Shown: positions 37,129 through 50,354 of the stretch, one piece after another
Position numbering within the stretch: the stretch's first letter is position 1
How the letters are laid out: every line of letters begins with the position of its first letter
Source of the DNA: Caenorhabditis elegans
Taxonomy: Eukaryota > Nematoda > Chromadorea > Rhabditida > Rhabditidae
Direction of reading: 5' to 3'
Length of the DNA: 64,000 bases
Assembly: GCF_000002985.6 (NCBI RefSeq)
Contig: NC_003284.9
Span: 10,540,001-10,604,000, forward strand
Notes under the pieces: model-generated
What the model saw: the letters and a program-made list of their open reading frames with translations, nothing else
Database searches by the model: none
Told to the model about the DNA's origin: nothing
Position numbers and translations under genes: made by a program

Positions 37129-40100
37129 ATGAAATTGTTATGGACGATATCAACGATATTGCTCATCTCGTCAACTGTAGCAGGTTCTAACAATGGAAAC
37201 ACAAGACTGGATATGGCGGCTCAAAGGGTAAGATTGCACATCGATTTTGAAAATTGTATTTTTTAAACCTTCATATTCATAAATCCAGAGAGCTTCCAAT
37301 ATCCATCGCATGGACACCATCATACTCCTCACCTACGTTTCCGTTATGGTTTTGATTGTAGTCACCGCGTGGGCTTTCAAACATTACCGATTCAGATTTA
37401 TTCATGAAAGTGGAGTCACTCTTTTTTATGGTATGTGTTCAGTATCTTGATACTCTGATAAATCTGATATTCAGGATTATTGATCGGTTTTGTCATTCGA
37501 TACTTTGGTTTGGGTTTGTTGCAGTCTCAAACATTTGATGTCATTACAAAGAACAAAACCATAGTGAAAGAGCCACCAGATTATTTGATGTAAGATTTTT
37601 GTTAATATTTGTATACATAAAAAACTACAATGACATAAATGTAAACTCATAGTTGTTTTTCACAAAACCAACAGTAAACGAATTTTAAACAACGAGATTC
37701 TGAAAATTAATATCCAGACTTGACAAAAATTAATTTTAATGAATTTTTAGGCTCGAAGTAAAACCAGAGGGTGGATCCCGCGTATCATTTCACTATGAGC
37801 TGATTGAAGGATTTTTCGCTGACAAGCGAAAAAAGATTGAGCAGCAAATTGAGCAAAAGGTTTGAATGATTTCAACTCTAGACTCGCTTACCGTGTATTT
37901 TGCAGAGTGTTTTCTCACCAGAAGTGTTCTTTAACATGCTTATTCCGCCCATCATTTTCAATGCGGGATATTCATTGAAGAAACGTCACTTTTTTAGAAA
38001 CATTGGAAGTATCTTAGCTATTGTTTTCATTGGTACCACAATTTCGTGTTTCGGAACAGGGTTAGTTTTATTATACACTATAAAAATTATGTTGAGCTAT
38101 TTGTGGTATTAATTTTTTTCTGTTTCAGATGTCTGATGTTTGTGTTCACATCAATATTTCAAATGGGATATTCTTTCAAAGAACTTTTGTTTTTTGGAGC
38201 ATTGATTTCCGCCACGGATCCTGGTACGATCTTAAAAACTTTTATGATATAATATTATCAAAATTATATTTTCAGTCACTATAATCTCCGTGTTTAATGA
38301 TATGAACGTTGAAGCCGACTTGTTTGCGTTAATATTCGGAGAGAGCGCATTGAATGATGCAGTGGCCATTGTGCTTTCAGAGTATGTTTACTGTTATTGA
38401 AATCAGAAATACGGAAATGTGGTATTCAGGGTCATTGAAAACTTTTCAACCAGTAGTGAAGCAATCACACTTCAGGACTTTGGAAGTGCAATTGCAGGGT
38501 TTGCAGGAGTTTTCTTTGGTGAGTCAAAAATTGTGATTGAAACAAATTGGACATTTAGGATCCCTGATGTTGGGTTTCATGATTGGATGTATGAACGCGT
38601 TCCTCACAAAAATGACACTCATTTCCGAACATGCGTTACTAGAGAGCTCTCTATTTGTTCTCATCTCTTACATATCATTTCTAGTGGCTGAAGTTTGTGG
38701 TTTAACAGGTAAATTTATTTTTTTATGTTTCTTAACGCAAGCATGATTGTTACAAAATTGATTTAACTAATTGAGAATTTCTGAAAAAATTGGTTTTAAC
38801 AGAATCATATTTTTCTGGAGATGAACATAAACGGTTTGCTGAAATAAAAAAGTTAATTGATTATTCTTATTCTCTACTGTTTTAGTTATTCGCACAACTT
38901 AAATGATAAAAAGCTGAATTGAAAATTAGTTGTTTTTCTCTTATCTCAACAACTCAATTTTAGGAATAGTTTCTGTGTTGTTCTGTGGAATCGCTCAAGC
39001 TCACTACACGTACAACAACCTATCCGACGAGTCGCAAAGTAACACCAAACACTTTTTCCATGTAAGCTCTTTGAAACGTTGGCTGACTTATTCCGATAAA
39101 AATTTCAGATGGTGTCATTTATTATGGAAAGTTTCATTTTCTGCTACATTGGTGTTAGTGTATTTGTTACCAATAATCAACGTTGGAGCTTCTCCTTTTT
39201 GCTCTTTTCATTGGTAATTTCTATGTGTACTCTATAAATAGTACCTTTTTTTGTAGATATCTATTACTGCTTCACGAGCTCTTTTCGTCTACCCGCTCAG
39301 TTGGCTGCTCAATATACGACGTCGGCCAAAAATTCCCAAAAGGTACATTACATTACAATAACCAATTATTTAAACGTGAAAGCCAATATTATTTCTAAAA
39401 ACGGCACATTTTTGTGAGATGTTTGATGTTGGGCAGGTGAAATGTATTAATTAACTTTTAAGGTATCAACACATGATTTTGTTTGCTGGACTACGTGGAG
39501 CAATGGCATTTGCACTTGCAGGAAGAAACACCTCAACTGAAAATCGACAGGTTTGGGGAGCATTTTGAGCGATTGTGAAAAATTTGTATAATTTTAGATG
39601 ATCTTTGCAACAACAACTGCAGTTGTCATAGTGACCGTTTTGGTGAATGGTGGACTTACTTCCTGGATGATTGATTATCTTCAAATCAAGTGAGTCCGTG
39701 CACCGGCCACCGCATCAACTTGAAGTTTTTCAGACACGGCAAGGATGCTATTGAAGAAGGACAACGCCTCGAAAACTCCATGTCTAGTTCGCCGGCAGAT
39801 CAGCATTCTGATCTAGATGAGTCTGTTCCAGTGACAATGTCACCGGGTCTCAATCCATGGGACAAGGCATTCCTGCCAAGGAAGTGGTATCATTTTGATG
39901 CCAGGTTAGTTAGAAAGCTATTTAATACTTGGGAACAACACATTAAGAACACTTAGGTTAATTTAATTTATTTGTGCTGTTTACTCGTTTACTCGTAGAA
40001 TGTTTATCTAGGCTAAGGTTTTTTTTCTGATACATAGAAATACAAGCATTTTAAAAACACCCCCAAGAGTGTTATTAGGTTTTGTCAACCGCAGTATGTC

Positions 40101-40736
40101 TAGGTGGCAACTATTAAAACTAGTTTTTCAGTTTCATGAAACCTCTACTGACCCATGCGACGCCATCTTTGGAACAAACACTCCCACCGTTCTGTCTTCC
40201 ATTGACTTCCTTGTTGACTTCAAGCCGTCAACGCGCGGTAAGGGAGTAATACACTAACAGTGCAAATGATTACAACAATGCATGTGACGTACTTCTCCCG
40301 TTACAACGACGCATGATAACATTTATTCCCTCAAATACATCTAACCTATCGTTGTTTTCCTCTCAAAAATGAACCGAAATCTATTCAGGGCGAGACGTCA
40401 TCATTCGATTGCGAGTAAGCTGTACACCGCCTTGTGTTGTGTATGTTATCCCATACTCCAAAAACTCACCCAGTTATTTCTCCCTTAATTTTTAAAATTA
40501 AGTTATTCACTGAACAAAATGGTTTGCTTCTTTTTAATAATTGTTGTAATCATCAATTCTCAGTTTAACTTCAACAACACAATTTTTATATATTTTCAGT
40601 ACGTCAGTGCAGAGCCCTTCAATACAATTGTACAATCAGGTGAGAGAGTAGTATATTTCAAAATACCATTCTGAAACAACATTTTTCAGGGATTCCATTG
40701 ATTGATGGCTCCGGTTGTGATGAAGAATCAGTTTAA
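37129..40736 (+). CDS. nhx-5: Na+(K+)/H+ exchanger NHX-5, endosomal NHE6/7/9 type
   Basis: Electroneutral cation/proton antiporter that sets endosomal pH. Exon 1, 37129-37227, encodes a signal-peptide-like start ([19 protein letters not shown]); later exons keep phase to TAA at 40734-40736. About 12 membrane helices are visible. Family marks: [20 protein letters not shown] (TM1), [20 protein letters not shown] (the NHE FF-LPPIIF motif), [11 protein letters not shown], the transport motif [17 protein letters not shown], and [13 protein letters not shown] near the last helices, as in organellar NHEs. The cytosolic tail contains [18 protein letters not shown] and ends with [11 protein letters not shown] 26-nt candidate cassette exon at 40389-40414 would shift the frame of the next exon and give an alternative tail (see findings). 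The gene is convergent with the REJ-domain gene; the stops are only about 330 nt apart. Confidence 0.93.
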
Positions 40737-41066
40737 TAATATACATTTAGATAATTTATATACAAAAACAATACCGATGTCCTAATGTTCTCCCACTCAT
40801 TTTCTCTTTTCTTGTTGCTCCAGTCTCCCTCCTCCATTTCCAGTCAATTCCAATTAATTTCTCTTACTAGTTTCTCGCGGTGATTACGTTTTCTTTTCAT
40901 TTTGCACGAGTTGAGTACTACTTTCTAACGGAATTATTTCGTTTGTTCGGCTTTAAAATTTGCAAATTTGTGATTATTTTCCTGTTGAATGTGCTTTGTA
41001 ACTATTATTTATTTTTAAATACAATACGATGATTTATTTTCAAAGTTTTCAGTAAATTAGTCATTA
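40737..41066. other. convergent 3' interval
   Basis: 330 nt between the stops of nhx-5 (+) and the REJ-domain gene (-), AT-rich, with T-rich stretches on both strands. Both polyadenylation sites must lie here; no further element seen. Confidence 0.5.
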
Positions 41067-44000
41067 TCAGAATTGGCGGTCATCTGCTCTTTGACGACGA
41101 AGTGCTGAAAATTAAGAAAAAAAGTTGTGTGAGACGTTTTTTTTCATGTTAATAACAATGGAATTTGGACAACTATGAAACATAAAAATTAGTTAACAAT
41201 TGTTATTGATTAGATTATTTGTTTCAAACTTCGTAAGGATATTAGAGTTTATAAGTTGTTCTTATATTAACATTTCAGTTAGTCAAAATGGGAATTTCAA
41301 TATAAATTGTACGGGTTTTCATGTTTTTTTCTTGGCACAAAACAATTATCATACAACTATAGTGAATCCGATTACACTTTTTTCATATTATATATATATA
41401 TATGTGTTTTGTTAGCTTACGATATTGATCTACCACGTGAAATACTGAAGAATCCACCGGATATTCTGGAGGAGGTGGAAGCTGAAATTGATGTTCATTC
41501 AAATTTGCTCGACGACGCTCCTGTAAATTAATTTGTTAATTCACTGTACTTGTTGTTGAATTGAATAACCTCTACAATAAGTTTATCTGTTCTTAACTTA
41601 ACCATAACTGCACCACATATAAAAATTGTTCCGAGACCAAGGATAACGGAAAGTACCACAGCTAACGCTATCATTAATGAATTGGTTTCTGAAATTTGCG
41701 GTTACAAACAACTAATTGTTTAGTTAAAAACCATGTAAAACCATTAGCATGGTAATATCTGCGTTTGCAATAATTCCCAAATGAACAGACTCATCAGCTA
41801 ACTGGAAATCAAATTCTCCATATTTTGTGCACTCCTGAAATAACGTATGCTTGAAAAATTAATAAAGTGACTGAGTAATACCTGTATCATCAAAGAAATT
41901 TCTTCAGCGCTTAATGGTTTCAACTCATCTGTGAACGGTAGTGTGACTGTGATATTGTAAACAACTCCTGCAACAATTATTTGTATATTTTTGCCTCTGA
42001 AAAAACATTACCAAAGAAGACTTTATAGTTTTTGAATCGATATTCAGAAATTTGCAGAGTAGTAGCCATTGATTGAGCCCATTTCTTGGCATAATCATCA
42101 GCATCATCGCTCAATTTGTTGATGTATGAGTTCAAAAAGTTAAAAGTGAGCTTTCTTGCATAAGAATCGCCGTTCAGTTCTGAAAGTTTGAAATGTGTGA
42201 AAATTATGGAACTTCAAAATTAAAACGTTTGTATGGTTTCTAGATTGACTTTGGATCATCATTTACTAAAACAAAATTGTTTCAAAAATATACTTTCAAT
42301 CAAGTGTCATCATTGTGATCTTTTTAGTCTTAGATCATTCTAATATTTCACATGCAAAACGGCAGAGAGTTTTATTTGCATTTTCTTTAAGTTTTGAAAC
42401 GAAACATTCACCAAATTAAATAATCATGAATAGAAGTTTTGAAAGAATAAAATATACTTACCTCGGTTCACGACTGAGTATGTAAAGTTCAGAACAGTTA
42501 TAAGGTTCAAGATTTTTTGATAACCCACTGCTTTCTGAATACATTGAACTGCCACGCTGTTACTTTTTTGATCCGAGCGGAATGGTGGACGTAATGTTGC
42601 TTGAATAGTTTTGTTGCCCTTGTTTGCAATTTTCACAAATCGTCTTCAAAATTTAAATTGATAATAATTAGATATTTCAGATCTATTATAGCTTACTTTG
42701 TTTCGACTTCTGATAACTGAGCAATCTTTGTAAAAATTTTGGCCAAATCATCGCTAGAAACCTCCATGTCTATAATCAACGTGAGAAGAATTTCATTGTG
42801 ATCTGGGAGTGGAGTTGGTGCAGGCCCACTGGTCAGAAAAACACTGCAAAAAAGTATCTGAAAAAGTATGCAACTAGCTTTGGTACCCAATGATTCCAGT
42901 GGAAGAACAATTACAAGTGAAAAAACTTTGATTGTTTATCATTTTTGCGTAGATAGAAGAAACACATTGTCGGAAGTCCCAGCCGGAGTTTTGATGATAT
43001 ATGTAGCACTAAAATATGCATTTATAAAATTATTTTTTAATTTTTTGCTTTCGTGTTAGTGTTTGCCATAATTTTGTGGAAACGAAAAACCCTTAATTAC
43101 TTTTTAGAACGCATTTTAAAAATAGCAAGGACGTGATTTGCAACAGGTTTTTGAATTGTACGGGAACTTAGGTTAACGCAAAACGTATACAACATCCCTT
43201 TATAACTTTGCCAGTTGAAAAAATTAAGCATGATGACACTTCTGTTAAAATCCTTGTGATAACAACTTACATTATAATAGTTTATCGGTTTGTAATTCAT
43301 AACAGCTATATCAACTGAGTATAAAAATTGTCCATTAGACGGCGTGAGTATCGTTCCAGAAATTGGATCAACTAGACTTAACTGAAAAATTTTTTAGATT
43401 TTTGAGTTATTTATTTATTTTTTTTAAGTACCTGGTGCAAATCAGAAACACTTTTGTTAACCGATAATTGGATGTAGCTTAAAAAGAGAGCCTCAGCCAA
43501 ATAACTATTGTCACCAAGGGCTTGATTAGATATCCATGCTGTACCAAGACAAACATATCGGCATGTAGATGAAGTTCCTGATCCACAATTCCACGATGAA
43601 TATGATGATGCAAAATATGATGAGAATGTGATATTTGACAACTTGTTCGGCCCGCTGACGTTGAATACACCAGTGTATCCATCTCGGTTGACATTAACTG
43701 ATTGCGTTTGAATCGCTGTGTAGTCGCCTCCCTGAATAGGTAACAAAATTGGGCTTGTAACTTATGCAAGTGTATTACCGTTGCTGACATGACTCGTTTA
43801 GAATTTTCATCCAATTGAACACAAAATCCAGTAAGAAAATCGTTAATGTTCAAGAAAAAAACATCAACAACTGGTTTGTCTTTTCCAATTAAAATGTCAT
43901 ACACTTTCAACATATCAGTAGCCTGAAATAGAGTGTCAATAAGCTAGTTTTGAGTAATTTTAAACCCGTTCAAACCTCCGATTCTGTCGCTTGGTAAACT

Positions 44001-47000
44001 TTGGCAGTAGTTTGAACTTCATTGACAGCTCGTTTTCTCCGACTATTCGTATTGCCTTCCAAAGTTTTAAATGTAAGTTCACGGTAGTTTGAGAGAACAT
44101 CAATAAGAACTGTGAGAATATCTGAGGATACAACGGGAAGTAATGAGTATGCAGCTTTCAGTGCAATTTGGAATTCCTCACTTTCACTATAATTATTCAA
44201 AACATTAGAAATCAGTTTAACTTAACCTTACCTGGACTCGGAAAGTGATTGAAAAAGCAACATAGTGATATGATCTGTCTGTGATTCATCAAAATTTTCT
44301 GTGCAAAGTTCGATGTTCAGTGCATTTATTTTTGCAATGGCAGATATAAAGTTGCCATTTGTAACGTCGGTATTGAGAAGACTGATTAAATCCAATGCAG
44401 CAATTGAAGAGTTTTTTGATGGTTCAACGATGAACATTCCAGACTCTTCAGAGTTACACGAACCAAGGCGATCGCAGACAGTTAAAAGAGCAGTAATACC
44501 AATGCGTTCACCACATTCATCTGAGCCGTTTCCAGAAGCTAAAGAATTTAATAAATTTCAAAATCAAATATGTAAACGAACTCCAATTTATCTGGTAAAC
44601 AAGTAAAAAATTGGAGCTTTCGATATATCAAAATTTATAGCAAACGCCCTTAGATATTTCAAAATTATTTTAAAGGGTGTATGGTTTCCTAAATTTTATT
44701 TCAATATTTTTTGCAACGTGACAATATTAGAAGCAAAAATATGAGTTTAAATTTAAACTGCAATGTGGAAACTCATCATGGACCATTACACACAGTTATA
44801 TGCTAGAAATGTATACAGTATGAAATTTGCATGAGAAATGCCGAAAATATAAATATTCAAAAATTTTTATAGATTTTGAGAGGTGTACATGTATTTTGTT
44901 ACAAAAACCTTTTTTATTTTCAAAATTTTACGAACAAGTTTTAGGGGGTTTTGTACAAAGATGACTGCTAGAATACTTAAATGACGATTTATTTGACTTT
45001 AATTTTTGAAATATATGTAGGCTTAAAAATTGTCGAAAATTTTAATAACCAACTAATATTTGAATTGTTGGCTACCGAAAATTGTCTATCGCCGCACACC
45101 TACCAGTACATTTAGAAGAATGATGATCAAATGTGCAACTTACTCGATGGCAGAAAGAATTGAATGTATTTGACCGTGCTCTTTGATCCTTGATATTCAT
45201 ATGTTTCATTATTGTCGTAATGAATTCTATAACCAAACTGATATGTCAAAGGCAAGTCGTCTTTATCATCATTCCAACCATCACCAACAGAAAATGTAAC
45301 TGGAGTTTCAAGAGCAAACGGTGGATAAAACGGTACAGATATCTGAAAAAAAAAAACAACAATTGACTAGAAACAGCGATTCTCTTTTTTCACATCAATA
45401 TTTCCTTTGGTTGGTGGCGCATTCGTAGACAAGTGCAAATCCGAAAACGAAGATCCTTTTTCATTAGACGCCCAAAGCCGGATCACAAAGGTTTTACCAC
45501 TCATCAATCCTGGCCACATGGCAAGTCTAAAAATCTGATAGTGTGATATTTCCTTTAGTACTCTTACTGTGTTCCTGCAGGTGGAATTGTGAATGATACA
45601 AATACGTCAGATTTTGATGGAACATTTTTTATAATTGTAGTAGGGTTAGATATAAACGATGAAATATTGAAATAACCAAACTGAGGATCTCGAACAACTT
45701 CCCATGTGATATTCAAGGTTGGCAATGACGAACTTACTAATGCTTGGATTCTAAAAAAAAGACTAGTATAAACTTTCAATAATATTTCTACCTGATATAA
45801 TCAAAAGCATTTTGTTTTTTCTCTGCGAGTCTATAAAATGTAACTGTTGGAATTTGAGTTGCTGCAATTGTGACGATACATGAAGAGCTGTCAGATTGTT
45901 CCTCAGATGAAACGGTTGCTGTCACATTCATAATAGTATTTTCGATTAATTTGTTAGTAGGGATCTTCAAAAAATCCTGAAACGTGTCAATCGCTCCAAG
46001 ATTGCAGCTTTGCGTGTCATTTTTTTCTGAAAAATATAATTAAATAAAAGTTTAAGTAAATGAAAGTTACCATCAATGAGTTCACAGGTCCATTGGTATT
46101 TAAGACTAGAGTCCTTTCGATTTTGATCTACCGCCAATACTCGTATTGTGAGGTCGTGATCTTTCCCAATCTGACGTTCAGCACAATCCAAATTTACTAG
46201 AAGTGGTAAGCCAAAATACTGAAAATTAGACACAAACATTTTACTACAAAAGAAAACGTATAAGAGTGGGAAAGTTTGAAATGAAAACTGAACTTTTGTT
46301 ATGGGCTCATTCACGTTTTAATGTCGAAATACAATTTATGGTGTAATAAACTGTATTACAGTGATTTTCGTGAAGAACCTTATTTTTGCCTTTCAATAAA
46401 TGTCATGCAACTTTTTTTTAGCAACAGTAGTTGCAAGTTTAACAACATACATGTATGGTCTTTGTTGAACTTGAAGAGTACGGTTTTTCGTAACTGTATC
46501 TTGCTATCAGTGTAACATTAACCAGCTCATTCACAGAATATGAATAAGCCGGTAGTTTGAGCCCGTCATCATACATTTTGCCTTCCCCATTCAATTTCCA
46601 CTCGTACTGAAAAAAATAATGTCATTTTTTAAAGCTTATGTATTGAAACACCTGAACATCTTTTGGGGACGTTTTGGAGCTGCATTGCTTAAAAGTAGGG
46701 TTTGCACGGAGACGAAGACCGAATGAAGCAGGGGTTTCTTGTTCAACGCCTAGAATAATTTGAGTTTACTCAACATTTTAAAAAGTATCAAGTACCATCA
46801 ATAGAAACTGAAAACACTGATGCATCATCAACAAGTGCGGTATAGATTGGTCCACTTGAAGTGCATTTTTCCGCTACATTACACCCGGTGACCAGTATCA
46901 CATTGTTTGTTGATAGCTTCAAAAATAAAATAAATCAAGTTTTATTTTTATATCTTACATGATGACTGGGGATTTCCAGAAGTCTTTCTGTTGCGGCTTT

Positions 47001-49538
47001 TGCAATGGTTTCCATATCCAAGGTACCTTAATTTATGAAGTTGATTGATATTACATTATAAAAAAATCCAACCATTCAAAATAGTCCACTGAAAACTCAA
47101 AGGCATGAAGCCGTTCCCTGAAATCTGTTTTACTTCGAACGTTGTTGAATTAGAACATGTAGCCACTTCTTTTTCATGGGAAACTGTAAAGTTTGGATAC
47201 ACCTGCAACTGTGCGCCTTTCAATTTTATTTGCCCTTCAATGAGAATTTACCGCATTTTTTGGACTTTTGAGAAATGCTGATCGAGGTGAGAATTTTGTT
47301 TTCACTTCTTGTAGTATGCCGATCTTTGGATTGGCACCAAATTTAATGGCGACATTTGCCCCATCTCCCAGACAAATAGGGTTTTCTGAATAATATGTAC
47401 TTTATGAATGATTTGGTGGAAAAACTAGTTACCTCCGAGAATGGAAGAGTTTTCCATCAAAACCTCACAATTCATAATGCCCATTGGAAATTCAATTGAA
47501 TCATTAACCTTTTGAATGTTTATACCAAGTAAATCATCAGACAACTCGGCAGTAAAATCTTCAACTTTATCAATGTGAATTTCCAAATTGCTGTATTAAA
47601 AAATAGTTATAATTTTTAATATAAGTTAGTTGTACCTGTTGTTGACATTTGGGCAGAATCTAACCAACAATGTTGGGATAGGCAACACGAGGCATTCCTA
47701 AATTGAAGAATTAAAAAATATATTTGATCTTTGTCAATCTCACACTAGAGCAAGGTGATGAAGAAAAATAGGACATTCCTCGTATACTTGCCCTACTGGT
47801 ATCATCCCAAACAAACGGAATAATTGAAATCCCACTTTTTGAACAGTTTATGGAAGCGGAGCCATTAACAGAAAAAAAGAAATTGTAGTTGGGTGGTACT
47901 ACCAAAAACTGAAAATGCCACTGTTAGAAAGAATTGAGGTATTAAAAGACGATTTAAAATTATTTTTTATAAATGTAGTTTAATAATTCAACCGATCAAT
48001 GTTGTTACTGGAACTTTCTACTATAATAAATCCGCAAATTTGATGGGGATCTAAACTCATCATTGATAATAGTCCTAAGATTCTAAATTCAATTTATCCA
48101 GGATATTTGATACAACACGCTCTTGTATATTTCTGCTTTATCATATGACGCATCAACTTGGCTTTAAAAAGTTATCTAAATATTGGGCTCTGAAAAAGTA
48201 ATCACTATTCCAATGGAAATAATTTTACTAAACTATTATCGTTTCTTCATTGTTGTTGTGTAAAACAGCACAAAAATGTGTTTACTATAAGTATTGTGAC
48301 CGATGGATTAGCATCGACACGTGCATAATTGATTTGAACTATTATAATGTTTATTCTATTGTTGATGTTTTTACTATAACAATAAGCATGTACTTTACCT
48401 AAAAAACCTAACATGTATAAACCTGTGGCAGATATAACATGTGTTTCACATTTTTCCATATAACATAACTTTTTAATTATAACGTTCCTGGCACTGTTGT
48501 ATTGATTCCCTGCATTTTCAAAAATTTTCAATTTTTTGTTTATTATTACATTCAAATTAAACGTGATATATTTAGGTTTTGTAATGTTATTTTCAAAGCC
48601 TGAAAATTCAAAAATTATCCTTACGTTTTCATTCAAAAATTTACTTCTAAAAGTGCCGGTCTCTGATACACCAGTAAGGTTTTTTTTAATGTCAAAGTCG
48701 AATATATTGGTTGCTCCCCCGACTATCAAGTGTAAGGCACTTAAATACAGAATCAATTTTCTCACTACCAATACACCTTCAATTTCACACCCTTTGCATA
48801 ATCGAAATAAAAGACAAGAGCAGTTGGTCTTTCACAAGGTCTTTGACGCATTTTGAACATACACACACGGCGACACGAAACGCGCCATTACATTACAACC
48901 ATATGGTTCCTATTCCCATCTTTCAATACGTTTTTTTTTCGTTTTTTGTTCTCATATATTTTATATGGTTCTATGTGGTAACAAGAAGACCATTCGGAGA
49001 CACCTTCAAAATGAAGATGAATGAGACATGACCAATACTTACCCGTTTTGCGTCATCAGCATAATTTTGAATGTCGACGCAATGAACTGTCGCATTAGGA
49101 AACGGATTGTCATATCCATCTGGATCGTCTATTTCAATTGGATGCTCACTTGTCTCATCAGGAGCTATTTTCCATTGAACGTCAGTGCGTGTGCCTGCGT
49201 TGACCACCTGAATGCAAATTGAATTGCGTGTTCGTCAATTATTCAGAATTTTCGAAAAGGAAGCTAACCAATGCGGCAAGTGTCCAACTATGATTGAATG
49301 CCAAATGACTTAGAAGCTCACTGAGCACAACACGAGTTGATGTTGTTCCTGCGTTGTCTTTTAGAGTTGGCACATTATCGCTGGTTAGTTGAACAGTGTC
49401 CACAAATTCAAAATAAGCTTTTTCAAACCGAATACAGCTTGTTCCAGATGAATAGCATTGATTGAGAATCTTACATTCGCAGAATCCAAGAATTAGGAAC
49501 AGTAATAACAAATACTTCAATAGGCGCTCTTCTATCAT
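41067..49538 (-). CDS. REJ-domain single-pass membrane protein (polycystin-1/egg-jelly-receptor-like ectodomain)
   Basis: The ATG at 49538 starts a signal peptide (RLLKYLLLLFLILGFCECK). About 20 exons with short introns encode a large extracellular part with many Cys and N-x-S/T sites. Between about 46000 and 45130 the sequence carries the REJ signature: IQALVSSSLPTLNITWEV, SGKTFVIRLWASNEKGSSFS, then a proline-glycine turn APPTKGNI and YPPFALETPVTFSVGDGW followed by D-DLPLTYQFGY. An RRKR processing-like site lies near 44030. The ectodomain ends before one membrane helix (MIALAVVLSVILGLGTIFIC, about 41670-41600) and a short tail with ERRRANLNEHQFQLPPPPEY; the stop is TGA at 41069-41067. No polycystin channel, PLAT domain or clear GPS is visible, so it resembles single-pass sea-urchin REJ proteins more than polycystin-1. 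Family use suggests sperm or ciliated sensory neuron roles; not shown here. Confidence 0.75.
48247..48771 (-). CDS. nested intronic ORF, secreted protein, unknown
   Basis: A single 174-codon frame inside the about 1.1 kb intron (about 49040-47910) of the REJ-domain gene, on the same strand. It begins MVVRKLILYLSALHLIVGGA, a good signal peptide, and continues with beta-like alternation, several N-glycosylation sites (NLTG, NITK) and Cys at LCYMEKCETH and HAYCYS. The last 20 residues are hydrophobic and then CCFTQQQ, so the true 3' end may be spliced. It is not in frame with flanking exons. No family recognised. In AT-rich DNA a 174-codon frame starting exactly with a signal peptide is unlikely by chance; still it could be an alternative first exon of the REJ gene. 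Confidence 0.45.
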   Translation of the reverse strand: MVVRKLILYLSALHLIVGGATNIFDFDIKKNLTGVSETGTFRSKFLNENVRIIFEFSGFENNITKPKYITFNLNVIINKKLKIFENAGNQYNSARNVIIKKLCYMEKCETHVISATGLYMLGFLGKVHAYCYSKNINNRINIIIVQINYARVDANPSVTILIVNTFLCCFTQQQ

Positions 49539-50354
49539 TCAGAAAAATTACATGGCAACCGAAGCCAAAAAAGAAAGCTCGAAAAGTATTAGTGCACGAG
49601 GCAAAAAAGTTTTACGTATTCTGATTGAAAAAACGCGCAGCTTTATTTTGTCTCTATGGAAACCCGTTATTTTCAATTTAAGGCTTCGTTTCCTTCTTCT
49701 TGTTATTTCATTGTCCATGTGAGATTTCTCATGATCATTTTTCTTTCGTTATTTGTTTATTTATATTGTTTTGGAACATTAATGTAATATTTTTATATTT
49801 ATAAATTTGAATACATAAAATATGTGAGCATCTCAAATTGTTACAGAAGATGTTATTGGAAAGAAAAAGGTAAACGGATAAAACAAGAAAAAGTACAAAT
49901 TTCAAGAGGCAAGTTTTGAAACAAAAAACTCTAGCAGATAAGTGCCATCAGAAACCAGAGAAACCGCGTGAGAGTGTTGAGGGATTTTGGAAATTAGGTG
50001 GAAATTTCTAGAATAGGATAATATGAGCACATTATAGTAACAAGGGAGTATAGTATAAATTGAGTCAAAGATACATGCATCCCTACCCCTAAGTGGGTCT
50101 ACAAAAGATTATATTCAAATATTTGGCACCATGGAGTCAGATCAGTTTATATTATCAAATTATCACGAGTAGAACAGAGAGTAATGACCTTTACGAAAGG
50201 AAGGCGGGGGGGGGGAGGGTTTGAAAAAAATGGGAGTGGGAAAAAAACAAATTGAAAGGTATGGCAGATTGGAATGAAGTCTGAGAACAGAATCATAAAA
50301 ATGATTTGAAAGGTGATTGAGTGATAGAAGATTTTGAACAAATGACAGTAGAGA
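49539..50354. other. sdn-1 3' UTR and REJ-gene upstream interval
   Basis: Both flanking genes are on the minus strand. TTTATT at about 49757-49765 reads AATAAA on the minus strand and may end sdn-1 transcripts. The interval includes a 10-G run at 50206-50215. No ORF of interest. Confidence 0.45.
50206..50219. repeat. G10AGGG tract in sdn-1 3' UTR
   Basis: Ten consecutive G on the plus strand followed by AGGG, i.e. a C-rich stretch in the sdn-1 transcript. Able to form a G-quadruplex on the non-template-like strand. Confidence 0.9.
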
